Assembly (NCBI GenBank): GCA_964552955.1
Contig: CAZKIU010000018.1
Coordinates: forward strand, 1 to 64,000
DNA: 64,000 nt
Direction: 5' to 3'
Origin: UBA1413 sp964552955
GTDB lineage: Bacteria > Bacteroidota > Bacteroidia > Bacteroidales > Prolixibacteraceae
Within the stretch, counting starts at the first letter, position 1; every line of letters starts with the position of its first letter. Shown here one piece after another: positions 25,283-34,678 of the stretch. Made by a program: the position numbers and the translations under genes. The notes beneath the pieces were generated by a model, which saw nothing but the letters and a program-made list of their open reading frames with translations, did not search any database and was not told the DNA's origin.

Positions 25283-26935
25283 TTATGACTCCTCCTCGCC
25301 ATCGGTTATACCATCGGTCAGTTCCGGGAGGATTTTGCGGGCTTCGGCGGCGGGCATGGCCTCGACCTTCCGGAGGTGCCGCTGTATCGCCCGGGTGCGG
25401 GCACCCACCACATGGTCGAGTTGTCCGAGACCGGTCTGGATGTTGTTCTGCGCCTTGGTCAGCATTCCCCCGAATTTCTCGAATTCCGTCTTGACGGAAG
25501 AGAGGATCCGCCACACCTCGCTGCTCCGTTTCTGGAGGGCCAGGGTGCGGAAACCCATCTGAAGGCTGTTGAGCAGGGCCATCAGAGTGGTGGGGCCAGC
25601 CACTGTGATCCTGAACTCGTCGCGCAGCTGGTCGACCAGGGAGGAGCGACGGATGACCTCGGCATAGATGCTCTCGAAGGGAAGGAACATGATGGCGAAG
25701 TCAGTAGTGTGGGGAGGATCGATGTATTTGTCACGGATGTCGCGGGCCATTTTCCTGATAGTGCCTTCAAGACTGGTGGAAGCTGCGTCGATATCGTCGG
25801 GAAGGGCATTCTCATAAGCTTCGATGAGCCGCTCATAGCTCTCCCTGGGAAATTTGGCATCGATGGGAAGGTAAACAAATTCATTCTCCTCCTCGCTGCG
25901 GCCAGGCAGTTTGATAGCGAACTCCACGGTATCAGCGCTGCCTGCTTTCGTGCGCACGTTGGCTTCATATTGCCCGGGGGCCAGAACCTGCTCCAGGAGC
26001 ATGGCCAACTGTACCTCACCGACACCCCCGCGAAGCTTCACATTGCTCAGCACTCTTTTTAGTCCCCCCACATCGGTGGCGATGGTCTGCATTTCACCCA
26101 GCCCCTTCTGCACTTCAATAAGCTGTTTGCCCACCATCTCGAAGCTCTGCCCCAGCCGCTCGCTCAGCGTCTTTTCAAGCTTCTCTTCCACGGTGGCGCG
26201 GATGGTTTCCAGCCTGGCTTCTGTGCTTTTAACAAGGTCGTTCTGGCGGATCTCCAACTGGCCAAACTTCTCACGCTGCAGGTCACTGAAGTCTTTGATG
26301 TTTTTATCCAGGGATTCAGAAAAACCCTTAATAGTCCTTTCCAAAACCTCCCGCATCAGGTTATGGTCACTCAGCGACTGATCGGCCAGTAACTTCAGCT
26401 TCTCCTCCACTTTGGAGGTAATCTTCTCCAGCAAGTCAACCGTCCGTGAGGTGAGCTCCTTCAGTTCAGCTTTCAGTGCTTCCGATTTTTTCCCCTGTTC
26501 CGTTGCAAACGCCGACAGGTTTACTGCCTGTTCTTCCCGGTTGACCTTGTTGATCTCTGCCATCCGGCTGGTCAGGATTTCCACCCTGTCTGAAAGGGTT
26601 TTGTTGATCCCCTGCAAGGCCTGCTGGTTTTGAGTAATTAACCTGTCAAGGGATTCCAGGAGTTCCCTGCGGATTTCAACGAGCGCTTTGCCTTGCTCGA
26701 GACGGCTGTCGCGGGCCAGGGAGGCATTCTCTTCACGGCTCATGCGAAACTCCTCACGCAAGCCGTTCTCAAGCCGGGAGAAAGAGGATTCAAATCTTGC
26801 CAAACCACCTTGCAGCTCTGAAATTTGACCTGGAAGAGGCGAATGAGCGCTTCCGGCTCTAATCAGAATGAAAAGGCATAAAAAAAGGAGAATCGTTAAA
26901 AGTACACAAGCGATAATCAGCAGGATCAATTCCAT
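25283..26935 (-). CDS. rmuC: DNA recombination protein RmuC
   Basis: 550 residues, typical length. A single N-terminal TM helix (residues 2-26), a long coiled coil (about 35-290), then the RmuC nuclease-like domain (about 300-500) with LRGGVGEVQLAMLLEQVLAPGQ, DAKFPRESYERL and FAIMFLPFES. RmuC proteins limit recombination at short inverted repeats and are predicted PD-(D/E)XK-fold nucleases. The C-terminal tail reads EARKILPELTDGITDGEEES; a diverged partial copy of this 3' end occurs at 30321-30447. Confidence 0.95.
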   Translation of the reverse strand: MELILLIIACVLLTILLFLCLFILIRAGSAHSPLPGQISELQGGLARFESSFSRLENGLREEFRMSREENASLARDSRLEQGKALVEIRRELLESLDRLITQNQQALQGINKTLSDRVEILTSRMAEINKVNREEQAVNLSAFATEQGKKSEALKAELKELTSRTVDLLEKITSKVEEKLKLLADQSLSDHNLMREVLERTIKGFSESLDKNIKDFSDLQREKFGQLEIRQNDLVKSTEARLETIRATVEEKLEKTLSERLGQSFEMVGKQLIEVQKGLGEMQTIATDVGGLKRVLSNVKLRGGVGEVQLAMLLEQVLAPGQYEANVRTKAGSADTVEFAIKLPGRSEEENEFVYLPIDAKFPRESYERLIEAYENALPDDIDAASTSLEGTIRKMARDIRDKYIDPPHTTDFAIMFLPFESIYAEVIRRSSLVDQLRDEFRITVAGPTTLMALLNSLQMGFRTLALQKRSSEVWRILSSVKTEFEKFGGMLTKAQNNIQTGLGQLDHVVGARTRAIQRHLRKVEAMPAAEARKILPELTDGITDGEEES

Positions 26936-27205
26936 GGAGAGATGTTTTTTTCGCCCTCAAATTACCACCATTTTCTGTCACTAAAAAATCACCCCCCCGA
27001 AAGTGAGGAACAGATCGTAATACTGCCGAATCTTAATTAACAAAATAATATCTATGAAAATTAGATGAAGCCGGATGAGGCGATTTCAATTTTTTTTATT
27101 TTGGGAAAAATTTTATCTCCCCATCGATCGGGGGTTTTGACGCTTTTATTCCGAATCAGACATTTTTTAACCTTATATTTTTAATGTGATCTAAATCAGA
27201 CCGAT

Positions 27206-30200
27206 ATGAGAAATCTTCTGACGTTTCTAATGCTATTGTTTTCCGCATCTGTATTTGCCCATTTTTCAGGCCATCCCGACGATTCTGGATCGGCACGGAC
27301 AGAAGCGAGACTGGAGCAAATCACTTCCATGGCACTGCCGTCGGTTCCAACGCAGGATGCTCTGACTACCCCAAAATACGGGGATAATGTGTATGGGATC
27401 CCTTTTAGATTGGGCATCGGCCTGATGTTTGACGTACAGGTTAAGGACTATAACCTATCTGTCAGGAGTTTTGACATGCATTTCTATACTTTTTTTGAGA
27501 ACCGCCGGATCTATTTTTATTACAAGGAGAGGACCTTTTGGGGAGCCGAGCATGAATCTGGTGAATGGATATTGCATGATTCGGTCGATGTTAACATGTC
27601 AAGTTATAACTACTATAATGATGTATACTTGCCTGTCATACTGAACAAACCTCTCCCGTTGCAAGCCGGAAAAACCTACGGTTTATACATCACTTTTGCA
27701 GAAATGGATGATCATGGGCTTTTCTGGCATTGTACCGAACAGTCACCCATTTCCAACGGGCAGTTGACACTCTTTCCCGGGACTAAATTCCATTCAACAA
27801 GATTCTTCAAAGATGATCCGTATGGTAATGGGAGAGAAGATGGCTTTATGTTCTCTGGAACGATTCACTATGATTACAGTTTTGCCTGTCCGGATGACAT
27901 CGTTTTAAACAATAAACCAGGGGCCTGCGGGGCTGTAGTGAATTATCCCTCGCTGACGGCAGAAAGTGGATTGAAGAGCGGTGACTTTTTCCCGGCGGGA
28001 AGGACTGCTGCTTCCGTATCGGTCATCGATTCAAAAAACAGCACCTCCTACCAATGTGATCTGAATGTGGTTGTGGCCGACACAGAGAAGCCCCATTTTG
28101 GTTTAGGGGAGGTAGGTCCCATCAGGGCGGAGTATTATGATGGAGTCTCATTCGATAGAAGCTCGGTCTATTATGGCCACAATCTGGCGGCATTTGCCTT
28201 GAAGTTGGAGGAGACCGTTCCAGCCATCCACTTCAATTGGGAGAGAAACCATCCCTATGCCGATCTTTTAGGATACGAATATTTCTCGGTTCGTTTTACC
28301 TCTTCATTCACGGCACCGGTGGCAGGCCGTTACAGGTTCAGGACGGTCACCGACGACGGAGTCAGGTTGTATCTTAATGGTCAGTTAAAGATTGACCAGT
28401 GGTGGCTCATGAACAACTATTCCTTTGTATGTGAGATAGATTTGGCCGAAGGTCAAACCATCCCCGTGGTGATGGAAAATTACAATTTCAGTGGGAAAGG
28501 GGAGGCTTATCTTTGTTATACTTCTCCCGGTGGTAACGAGAAGATCTTCTCCACGGTGCCCGCCGTGCAAACGGATCAGGTGATTGACACTGACCAGTGT
28601 ACTTACACGGTCCAAGGTACCGAATTTGACCCGAAAGCGGGAGACAACTGTGCATTTACGCTTACCAACGATTACAATGAGGCCGCCTCCCTGGCGGGTG
28701 CGGAGTTCCAATTTGGAACGACCCTGGTGACTTGGACGGCCACTGATGCAGCGGGTAACACCTCCACCACCAGTTACACCATCACGATAAACAAGGCCCA
28801 ACCCCCGGTAGCTGTGTGCAAGGATATTATTGTGCAATTGGACGAAAACGGGGATGGTGTCATAGCGGAAAACGCCATAGACAACGGCTCCTTCGATGCC
28901 TGTGGAGGATTGACTTTTGACACCGACAAAACAACCTTCAGCTGTACAGATATTGGCGAAAACCAGGTCGTCATGACCGTAACCGATGCATCGGGAAATT
29001 CAGCTTCCTGCACAGCGATGGTGGATGTCAGAGACGTGCTTCCTCCCTCCCTGCAGCTCCATGATTACTGCGTTTTCCTGACAGAACAGGGAAAATGGAC
29101 CCTGAATGCCGGCGATATGGCCCATATTGTGGCAGGGACAACCGATAACTGCACCGATGCCGCACAATTGAGTTATAAGTTTTCGCGGAGGAGTTTCGAT
29201 TGTAACGATGCTTCCTCTCCCACAGTGAATGTTAAAGTGTCAGTTACCGATGCATATGGGAACACCGCCTCTGGAACATTTGGATTGACGGTGCTGGATA
29301 CCATCCTTCCGGTCGCCAAGTGCCGCAACGTAGAAATCGAACTCGATGCCTTCGGACAGGCGCTGGTGGTTCCGGGTAATGTGAACGAAGGAGGTGACCG
29401 TGAAAATGTGCCGGAATGGGCAAAGTATTATAAAGACCTGGAGGGGGGAAGCTATGACAACTGCGGCATCGCAGAGATGTATCTGAGCCAGGCCATTTTC
29501 ACCCGTGAGGATGTGGGAGTGAATGATGTGGTTCTAACCGTGGTGGATCCAAGCGGGAACACTGCACAATGCCAGGCCACAGTCACCATCACCGATCCCT
29601 TTGCCGCAGAAGCCGATACCCCGGATCTGAATGACAATGAGCACACTCCGGTCTCGCCCAATACCCCTCCAACCCTTGACGGCATTTCCGATGTGGAGAT
29701 TCAGGAGGTGACCTCCTCCCTTGAGGTCTCCTTAAGCAACCTCTCCCCCGGATCAGAAACTGACCAGAAAATCCAGATAACCGTCTCCACAGACCGTCCG
29801 GAACTGATCACTTCCATGGAAGTCATTCATACAAATGGAACATCCACAGGAAATCTGAGAATCACCTTTGCTTCCGGGATGACCGGAGAAGCGACGGTGA
29901 CCGTCACGGTAAGAGACGATGGGGGACTGCTCAACGGAGGAGTGGATACCACCGTGAAAAGCTTCAAAGTAAAGATAGCTCCGGGAAACAAGGATGATGA
30001 AGAGGCCATTGGGATCACCCAACCTGGGGGGAGTAATGTGATTACCTCATCGGCTGACCCGGTGAATGGTTCGGGATGCAAACTTTATCCCAATCCCACA
30101 CAGGGTAAAGTGACCCTCGAGTTGGAGGGCTCTGTACCATACGAAAGAGAGGTGAGGGTTTATTCCATCCTTGGACATGAAATCTATCACGATGTTTTCA

Positions 30201-30316
30201 GTGTGGGTCGTGAAATCACGGTAGACCTGTCAGGCCATACCCCGGGGATCTACCTGGTAAGGCTGACGGCAGGAGAAAATTCCTATCTGAAAAAGGTGAT
30301 ATTAGAAAAACGTTAA
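27206..30316 (+). CDS. Large secreted protein with PA14 and HYR/Ig-like domains and a T9SS sorting domain
   Basis: 1036 residues. Signal peptide at residues 1-18. Residues about 20-220 are an N-terminal beta domain; about 225-295 an HYR-like domain (CPDDIVLNNKPGACGAVVNY). About 305-450 is a PA14 domain (FTAPVAGRYRFRTVTDDGVRLYLNG). Further HYR/Ig-like repeats run to about 800 (VTDASGNSASCTAMVDV), then an acidic cadherin-like stretch. About 960-1036 is a type A C-terminal sorting domain (LYPNPTQGKVTLEL, ending YLKKVILEKR). The protein should cross the outer membrane by type IX secretion and bind glycans through PA14. Substrate unknown. It lies between rmuC and a partial rmuC copy. Confidence 0.88.
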   Translation: MRNLLTFLMLLFSASVFAHFSGHPDDSGSARTEARLEQITSMALPSVPTQDALTTPKYGDNVYGIPFRLGIGLMFDVQVKDYNLSVRSFDMHFYTFFENRRIYFYYKERTFWGAEHESGEWILHDSVDVNMSSYNYYNDVYLPVILNKPLPLQAGKTYGLYITFAEMDDHGLFWHCTEQSPISNGQLTLFPGTKFHSTRFFKDDPYGNGREDGFMFSGTIHYDYSFACPDDIVLNNKPGACGAVVNYPSLTAESGLKSGDFFPAGRTAASVSVIDSKNSTSYQCDLNVVVADTEKPHFGLGEVGPIRAEYYDGVSFDRSSVYYGHNLAAFALKLEETVPAIHFNWERNHPYADLLGYEYFSVRFTSSFTAPVAGRYRFRTVTDDGVRLYLNGQLKIDQWWLMNNYSFVCEIDLAEGQTIPVVMENYNFSGKGEAYLCYTSPGGNEKIFSTVPAVQTDQVIDTDQCTYTVQGTEFDPKAGDNCAFTLTNDYNEAASLAGAEFQFGTTLVTWTATDAAGNTSTTSYTITINKAQPPVAVCKDIIVQLDENGDGVIAENAIDNGSFDACGGLTFDTDKTTFSCTDIGENQVVMTVTDASGNSASCTAMVDVRDVLPPSLQLHDYCVFLTEQGKWTLNAGDMAHIVAGTTDNCTDAAQLSYKFSRRSFDCNDASSPTVNVKVSVTDAYGNTASGTFGLTVLDTILPVAKCRNVEIELDAFGQALVVPGNVNEGGDRENVPEWAKYYKDLEGGSYDNCGIAEMYLSQAIFTREDVGVNDVVLTVVDPSGNTAQCQATVTITDPFAAEADTPDLNDNEHTPVSPNTPPTLDGISDVEIQEVTSSLEVSLSNLSPGSETDQKIQITVSTDRPELITSMEVIHTNGTSTGNLRITFASGMTGEATVTVTVRDDGGLLNGGVDTTVKSFKVKIAPGNKDDEEAIGITQPGGSNVITSSADPVNGSGCKLYPNPTQGKVTLELEGSVPYEREVRVYSILGHEIYHDVFSVGREITVDLSGHTPGIYLVRLTAGENSYLKKVILEKR

Positions 30317-30320
30317 TAGG

Positions 30321-30447
30321 TTATTCCTCTTCTTCATCCGTATCGGCTGAACCTGTTTCTCCCAGTCCCGGGAGGATTTTTTAGGCTTCGGCGGTGGGTG
30401 GGCATCCACCTTCCGGATACATCTCCAGAAGGTGGATGCCCGGGTGG
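30321..30447 (-). pseudogene. Diverged remnant of the rmuC 3' end
   Basis: Minus-strand translation gives RKVDA..PP, then after a frame change EA-stop-KILPGLGETGSADTDEEEE-stop, matching the RmuC tail RKVEAMPAAEARKILPELTDG...EEES. DNA similarity to 25283-25400 is clear, with long shared words such as GGGAGGATTTT and GGCTTCGGCGG, but an internal stop and frameshift make it non-coding. It begins 4 nt after the T9SS gene stop. A 14-bp inverted repeat lies inside it. Confidence 0.65.
30400..30441. repeat. Perfect 14-bp inverted repeat after the T9SS gene
   Basis: GGGCATCCACCTTC (30400-30413) and GAAGGTGGATGCCC (30428-30441) flank a 14-nt loop, 84 nt after the T9SS gene stop. It may terminate transcription, although no T-tract follows. 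It is part of the rmuC-like remnant, where the intact gene has no such repeat. Confidence 0.65.
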
Positions 30448-30613
30448 AGCGAATACTTTGAGAAACATGTGTATATTTACCTTAACTTGGCAGAAGACGG
30501 TTATTACCATACAATCTTAATTCCACCTGAGGCGGGACCATGGGATGGGATGAGCCACAAGGGTATTTGTCTGTCATAAGGAATGAGCCATAACAAGGTA
30601 AAAGACTAAACAC

Positions 30614-32707
30614 ATGAAGAAGATTATCAGGACTTTAAGCATTTTGCTGTTTTCGGTGCTTCTCCTTTCCTGCAACAGGCCCACTGATCCCAAACCCGTA
30701 GGACCGCTTCCGACGGAACGGCAACTGGCCTGGCATGAGATGGAATTCTATGCCTTCATCCATTTCAATATGAACACCTTCACCAATATGGAATGGGGCA
30801 TGGGCAACGAGAAACCTGAATCTTTCAATCCGACCGCACTGGACACCCGTCAATGGGCCAGGGTTTGCAAGGAAGCCGGGATGAAAGGGATCATCATCAC
30901 CGCCAAGCACCATGACGGCTTTTGCCTCTGGCCTTCAGCCTATACCGAACATTCCGTGAAGAACTCGCCCTGGAAGGAGGGGAAGGGTGATGTGATCAGA
31001 GAGTTATCCGACGCCTGTCGCGAATATGGTTTGAAATTCGGAGTGTATCTTTCTCCCTGGGACCGCAACCATGCCGATTATGGCAAGCCCGAATACCTGG
31101 ACTATTTTAGAAACCAGTTGCGTGAACTGCTGACCAATTACGGGGATATATATGAAGTATGGTTTGACGGGGCCAACGGGGGAACGGGTTATTATGGCGG
31201 AGCGAATGAAGAGAGAAGGATTGACAACCGTACTTATTACCAGTGGGACACGGTTTTTGCACTGGTGAGGGAGTTACAACCCATGGCATGTATCTTTTCC
31301 GACGGCGGGCCCGATGTCCGTTGGGTTGGCAATGAGGAAGGCTGGGCCAGGCCCACCAACTGGAGCCTGCTGAAACGGGATGATTTTGCCCCCGGGATTG
31401 CCAAAGATCTGGAGTGGCTGCGCGCAGGCCAGGAGGATGGAACCCATTGGGTGCCTGCTGAAGTGGACGTTTCCATCAGACCGGGTTGGTATTATCACCC
31501 CTTTGAGGACCATAAGGTTAAAAGCCTGCCTCAACTGCTGGATATCTACTACCAATCCGTCGGCCGCAACGCCTCCATGCTGCTTAATTTCCCGGTAGAT
31601 AGCCGGGGGTTGATCCACGAAAATGATGCTGAAAGGGTGTTGGAACTGGCCAGGGCACTCGAGGCTGATTTCAAAACCGACCTGGCTTCCGGGAAAAAGA
31701 TCACCGCATCAAACACCAGGGGGAAAGCCCGGAAATTCAAGCCTGAGAATCTGCTTGATGGCAATAAGGAGACCTATTGGGCCACCGATGACTCTGTCCT
31801 GAAAGCTTCGGTAACCATTGACTTTGGAGAGAAAATCAGTTTTAACCGGTTTCTGGTCCAGGAATACATCCCTCTGGGGCAACGGGTTAAAAGTTTCGTG
31901 GTAGAGGCCCTGGTCGAGGATGAGTGGAAACAAGTAGCCACTGAAACCACCATCGGCTACAAGAGAATTCTGCGGTTCCCCACTGTTGAAGCTACCGCAC
32001 TGAGGTTTTCAGTGGAAGAGGCCAAAGGATCCCCGGTGATTTCCAATATGCAGATATTCAATGCTCCGAAGATTCTGGAAGCACCGGTGGTCAGGCGTGA
32101 CCAGCAGGGTAACGTCTCGGTTTCTGCTGCCGATAACGAAGTAGAGGTGTACTACACGCTGGATGGTTCAGAGCCTGATTTGGGAAGTCAACAGTATAAA
32201 GACACTTTTCTTCTCGACAGAAAGGCAATGGTCAAGGCCATCGCCATTGATCCGGTTTCCGGATTGAAAAGCCCGGTCGAGATCAAACAGCTTGAAATTC
32301 CCAAAACCAACTGGAAGATTATAGGTCCATGGGCAGCATTGCCCGGAGCCGCGAATATTTTCGACGGTGATACGCGTACGGCAACCTGGTTTCCAGGAGA
32401 ACTCCCTTCTGAAATGGTCCTGGATCTCGGGCAATCCGTTGAAATTTCAGGATTTAGTTATTTGCCGCAACAGGGGCGTGACATCTCGGGCATTGTAATT
32501 AATTATGAGCTGTATGTAAGCGCTGACGGCCGGAACTGGGGTTCCCCGGTCATTGCCGGTGAGTTTTCCAACATCAGAAACAGTCCGGTCCTGCAACAGT
32601 TATCGTTTACAACCACCACGGGGAGGTATATTAAATTTAAAGCCCTCACCACATTGAATGACCAATCCCGGATAGGGATTGCTGAACTGGATGTGATGAC
32701 GCCCTAG
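30614..32707 (+). CDS. Alpha-L-fucosidase, GH29, with discoidin-type domains (lipoprotein)
   Basis: 697 residues. Lipoprotein signal with Cys20 (VLLLSCNRPT). The GH29 barrel (about 35-350) shows AFIHFNMNTFTNMEWG, ITAKHHDGFCLWPS and the nucleophile Asp in YEVWFDGANGG. A discoidin (F5/8 type C) domain follows at about 365-490 (LLDGNKETYWATDD), then a chitobiase-like/FN3 segment with YYTLDGSEP, and a second discoidin-like domain (IFDGDTRTATWF) to the end. It should hydrolyse alpha-linked fucose from glycans in the periplasm or at the surface. No Sus pair is adjacent, so it is not part of a visible utilisation locus. Confidence 0.93.
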   Translation: MKKIIRTLSILLFSVLLLSCNRPTDPKPVGPLPTERQLAWHEMEFYAFIHFNMNTFTNMEWGMGNEKPESFNPTALDTRQWARVCKEAGMKGIIITAKHHDGFCLWPSAYTEHSVKNSPWKEGKGDVIRELSDACREYGLKFGVYLSPWDRNHADYGKPEYLDYFRNQLRELLTNYGDIYEVWFDGANGGTGYYGGANEERRIDNRTYYQWDTVFALVRELQPMACIFSDGGPDVRWVGNEEGWARPTNWSLLKRDDFAPGIAKDLEWLRAGQEDGTHWVPAEVDVSIRPGWYYHPFEDHKVKSLPQLLDIYYQSVGRNASMLLNFPVDSRGLIHENDAERVLELARALEADFKTDLASGKKITASNTRGKARKFKPENLLDGNKETYWATDDSVLKASVTIDFGEKISFNRFLVQEYIPLGQRVKSFVVEALVEDEWKQVATETTIGYKRILRFPTVEATALRFSVEEAKGSPVISNMQIFNAPKILEAPVVRRDQQGNVSVSAADNEVEVYYTLDGSEPDLGSQQYKDTFLLDRKAMVKAIAIDPVSGLKSPVEIKQLEIPKTNWKIIGPWAALPGAANIFDGDTRTATWFPGELPSEMVLDLGQSVEISGFSYLPQQGRDISGIVINYELYVSADGRNWGSPVIAGEFSNIRNSPVLQQLSFTTTTGRYIKFKALTTLNDQSRIGIAELDVMTP

Positions 32708-32824
32708 TCCTTTTTCAGGGAGAGATATTTCCACAGCAGAATAGTCTGCTGATACCTGCCTTTTGCAGAATGAATTGCTGCAATAGTTCAGAACCGTTCA
32801 TGATTCTGAATCTCAGAAGAAGGT

Positions 32825-33112
32825 TTAGTTGTTCAGGTAGTCTGAGATAGCGTCGACATACTCTTCGAAGGCCTTTCTGCCTATTTCGGTGATTTTGCAG
32901 GTAGTCAGGGGGTAATTTCCCCGGAATGATTTATGGATGACGATATATCCGGCTTCTTTGAGTTTAGTAAGCTGGAAGCTCAGGTTGCCTTTGGAAGTGC
33001 GAGTGCATTCCAGCAAGAAATTAAATTCGGCTGCATCCACTCCCATCAGCACCGACACCACAGCCAGGCGTACCTGAGAGTGAAGAACAGGATCAAGTTC
33101 CCTGAATCTCAT
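32825..33112 (-). CDS. Winged-helix transcriptional regulator
   Basis: 95 residues, a single winged helix of the HTH_34/MarR-like kind: DPVLHSQVRLAVVSVLMG, then the recognition helix in TRTSKGNLSFQLTKLKEAGYI and a wing (FRGNYPLTTCKITEIGRKA). Its start overlaps the upstream membrane-protein stop by 4 nt, so the two are translated together. Such regulators usually repress their own operon. A palindrome GTTTGTA-T-TACAAAC overlapping the operon promoter (33897-33914) is the obvious candidate operator. Confidence 0.88.
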   Translation of the reverse strand: MRFRELDPVLHSQVRLAVVSVLMGVDAAEFNFLLECTRTSKGNLSFQLTKLKEAGYIVIHKSFRGNYPLTTCKITEIGRKAFEEYVDAISDYLNN

Positions 33113-33732
33113 TTCCCCAAAGATTTTCGTGCAAAGAGGATGTGCCCCGGGAGTATGAAGGCCACGAACCAGGCTATCGATTCGAAAAGCAATTGGTTGG
33201 TGAGATCAAACCAGGAGGAGACCCAGGCCAGTATTCCGAAGAGGATGCCTGTAAGGATCATAAGCCGGTAACGTAAAATCACTCCCGACACGATGATGGC
33301 ATAGGCGAAAACCACCATAAAGATGGGGTGTTGTAAATCAAACCTGACTTCATGCAAAACATTCATCTGGATCAGGTTGATCAGCACTATGCACAAAACG
33401 ACCGAGAGCCACACCCACCTGAGGGAGGTCCCTATCCAGGTTTGTGCCTTTTTCCGTTGTTGCCAGAGATAAAAGAGGGTATACCCCAACACAAAAACCG
33501 TAATGATCGCGCCTGCAATTTTAAAGGCCTTGACCTCCATCCGGGAAAAGAGAATCTTGCTGATCAGAAACCGGCTCAGGGCCGAATAAAAAAGTGCCCA
33601 ACCCCATACCATAAACAAAATCCCGTCATTCTGCAGCTTCCTTCTGGAAATATCAATCATTTCCCTGATCACCTGCAACGACTGTGCCTGGTCAAAATTT
33701 TCAGATTCAGTTTCAGATTCACGTGTTTCCAT
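33109..33732 (-). CDS. Multi-pass membrane protein in an operon with a winged-helix regulator
   Basis: 207 residues. A soluble N-terminus of about 30 residues (QVIREMIDISRRKLQNDG) is followed by about five to six TM helices with aromatic-rich loops (for example FFILFMVWGWALFYSALSRF-like and AYAIIVSGVILRYR). The family of membrane proteins paired with small winged-helix regulators is common in Bacteroidota, with no assigned function; membrane stress sensing is a guess. First gene of the operon, with a leader of about 165 nt that can fold (33816-33874). Confidence 0.8.
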   Translation of the reverse strand: METRESETESENFDQAQSLQVIREMIDISRRKLQNDGILFMVWGWALFYSALSRFLISKILFSRMEVKAFKIAGAIITVFVLGYTLFYLWQQRKKAQTWIGTSLRWVWLSVVLCIVLINLIQMNVLHEVRFDLQHPIFMVVFAYAIIVSGVILRYRLMILTGILFGILAWVSSWFDLTNQLLFESIAWFVAFILPGHILFARKSLGK

Positions 33733-33815
33733 GTTTCACTAGTATAATTGTTTGTTAATAACTTGTTCTTCAGTTATACCCCGGAGTGAGGTCTATGCCA
33801 GCTCTTCTCTCCCGT

Positions 33816-33874
33816 GGAAGTCGCATGGGGCACATATACATGTCCTTATGTGGTCGAAGCACCATGCGACTTTC
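33816..33874 (-). promoter_or_regulatory. Nested hairpin in the 5' leader of the regulator operon
   Basis: Outer arms AAGTCGCATGG (33818-33828) and CCATGCGACTT (33862-33872) are perfectly complementary and extend by a G-T and a G-C pair. Inside the loop CACATA (33831-33836) pairs with TATGTG (33847-33852). It lies between the predicted transcription start (about 33900) and the ATG at 33732, so it would be an RNA leader structure. No known riboswitch class is recognised. Confidence 0.45.
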
Positions 33875-33896
33875 ATTGAGTTAATTCTTAAAACTT

Positions 33897-33914
33897 GTTT
33901 GTATTACAAACTTA
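33897..33914 (-). promoter_or_regulatory. Promoter -7 TAAGTTTG overlapping a 15-bp operator palindrome
   Basis: Minus strand TAAGTTTG (33914-33907) matches the -7 consensus. The palindrome GTTTGTA-T-TACAAAC (33897-33911) overlaps it by five bases, the expected place for a repressor such as the winged-helix protein of this operon. Confidence 0.55.
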
Positions 33915-34144
33915 AATATTTTTTCCGAATCAGCAAAATTTTCAGTGACAAGTTTTAAGCTCCATTCCGGTAGAATTTTCCGGCATTTTTCAGGCTGGGT
34001 ATCTCTTATTGGTCTCCCGGGGTGGGAAAGAAAGGATATCTGCCGGACCCCCATAAAAAGCCGGCTGCACAGGAATAATCATGTTGTTAAATACATAACT
34101 TTATCCCTTTGTTCTGAGATGTTTGACTTAAAGGCGTAATTACC

Positions 34145-34678
34145 ATGTTTGACATCCGAAAGATTCAGGAACAGGTCATATATGAGGCCGTAAAGGCGGA
34201 GAGCGATGCAGCCACCGCAGGGAACATCATAGGCAGTAGCCAGGAAGAGGATGCCGTATGGGTGAAGAACACCATGAAACGGCTGGAAGATTGTTTTGAC
34301 CAGCCCACCCTGAGGAAGATCAGGAGAAACTGCCAGTGTGGTTACGGTATGGAGGAGAGGCTGGCCCTGTTAAGGGAGATTATGAGCCAGACCACCACCC
34401 TGGAGGAGTTCGCCAACCATGAGAAGGCCCTGGCATCGGGAATCTCCTTCCGGGAGGGTGAGCTTTACCTGGAGTTCCCCTTTTGTCCTTGTCCGATGGT
34501 TGCCACCGTGGACAGGCTGGAGAGCTCTACCTGGTGTCATTGCACGACAGGTTACAGCAAGGTCCTCTTTGAACAAGCCTTCGGATGCGAAGTGGAGGTG
34601 GAATTGCTGAAGAGCATTAAGATGGGAAATGACAAATGCCTCCAAAAGATCACTCCCCTGACGCCGGTACGCTTTTAA
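34145..34678 (+). CDS. DUF6144-like Cys-rich protein
   Basis: 177 residues, cytoplasmic. It shows the family's Cys pattern: CQCGYGMEERL near residue 59, FCPCPM near 116, and STWCHCTTGYSKVLFEQAFG followed by VEVELLKSIKMGNDKC. The C-terminal part resembles DUF6144 and related ATC-hydrolase/V4R-like folds that bind small molecules or metals. The precise function is unknown. It is a single gene, divergent from the membrane/regulator operon. Confidence 0.7.
   Translation: MFDIRKIQEQVIYEAVKAESDAATAGNIIGSSQEEDAVWVKNTMKRLEDCFDQPTLRKIRRNCQCGYGMEERLALLREIMSQTTTLEEFANHEKALASGISFREGELYLEFPFCPCPMVATVDRLESSTWCHCTTGYSKVLFEQAFGCEVEVELLKSIKMGNDKCLQKITPLTPVRF

Larger units (their letters stand above)
33733..34144. 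other. Regulatory intergenic region with operator, promoter and structured leader
   Basis: 412 bp between divergent genes, with no coding sequence that I can support. It contains the promoter and operator of the leftward operon (33897-33914) and a hairpin-rich leader (33816-33874). The part from about 33920 to 34144 shows nothing definite beyond a weak TAACTTTA site near 34096 that might serve the rightward gene. Confidence 0.55.

Noticed and set aside
30394..30579. Short plus-strand frame before the fucosidase gene
   Set aside because: It begins inside the rmuC remnant and its inverted repeat, with no start context and no recognisable domain.
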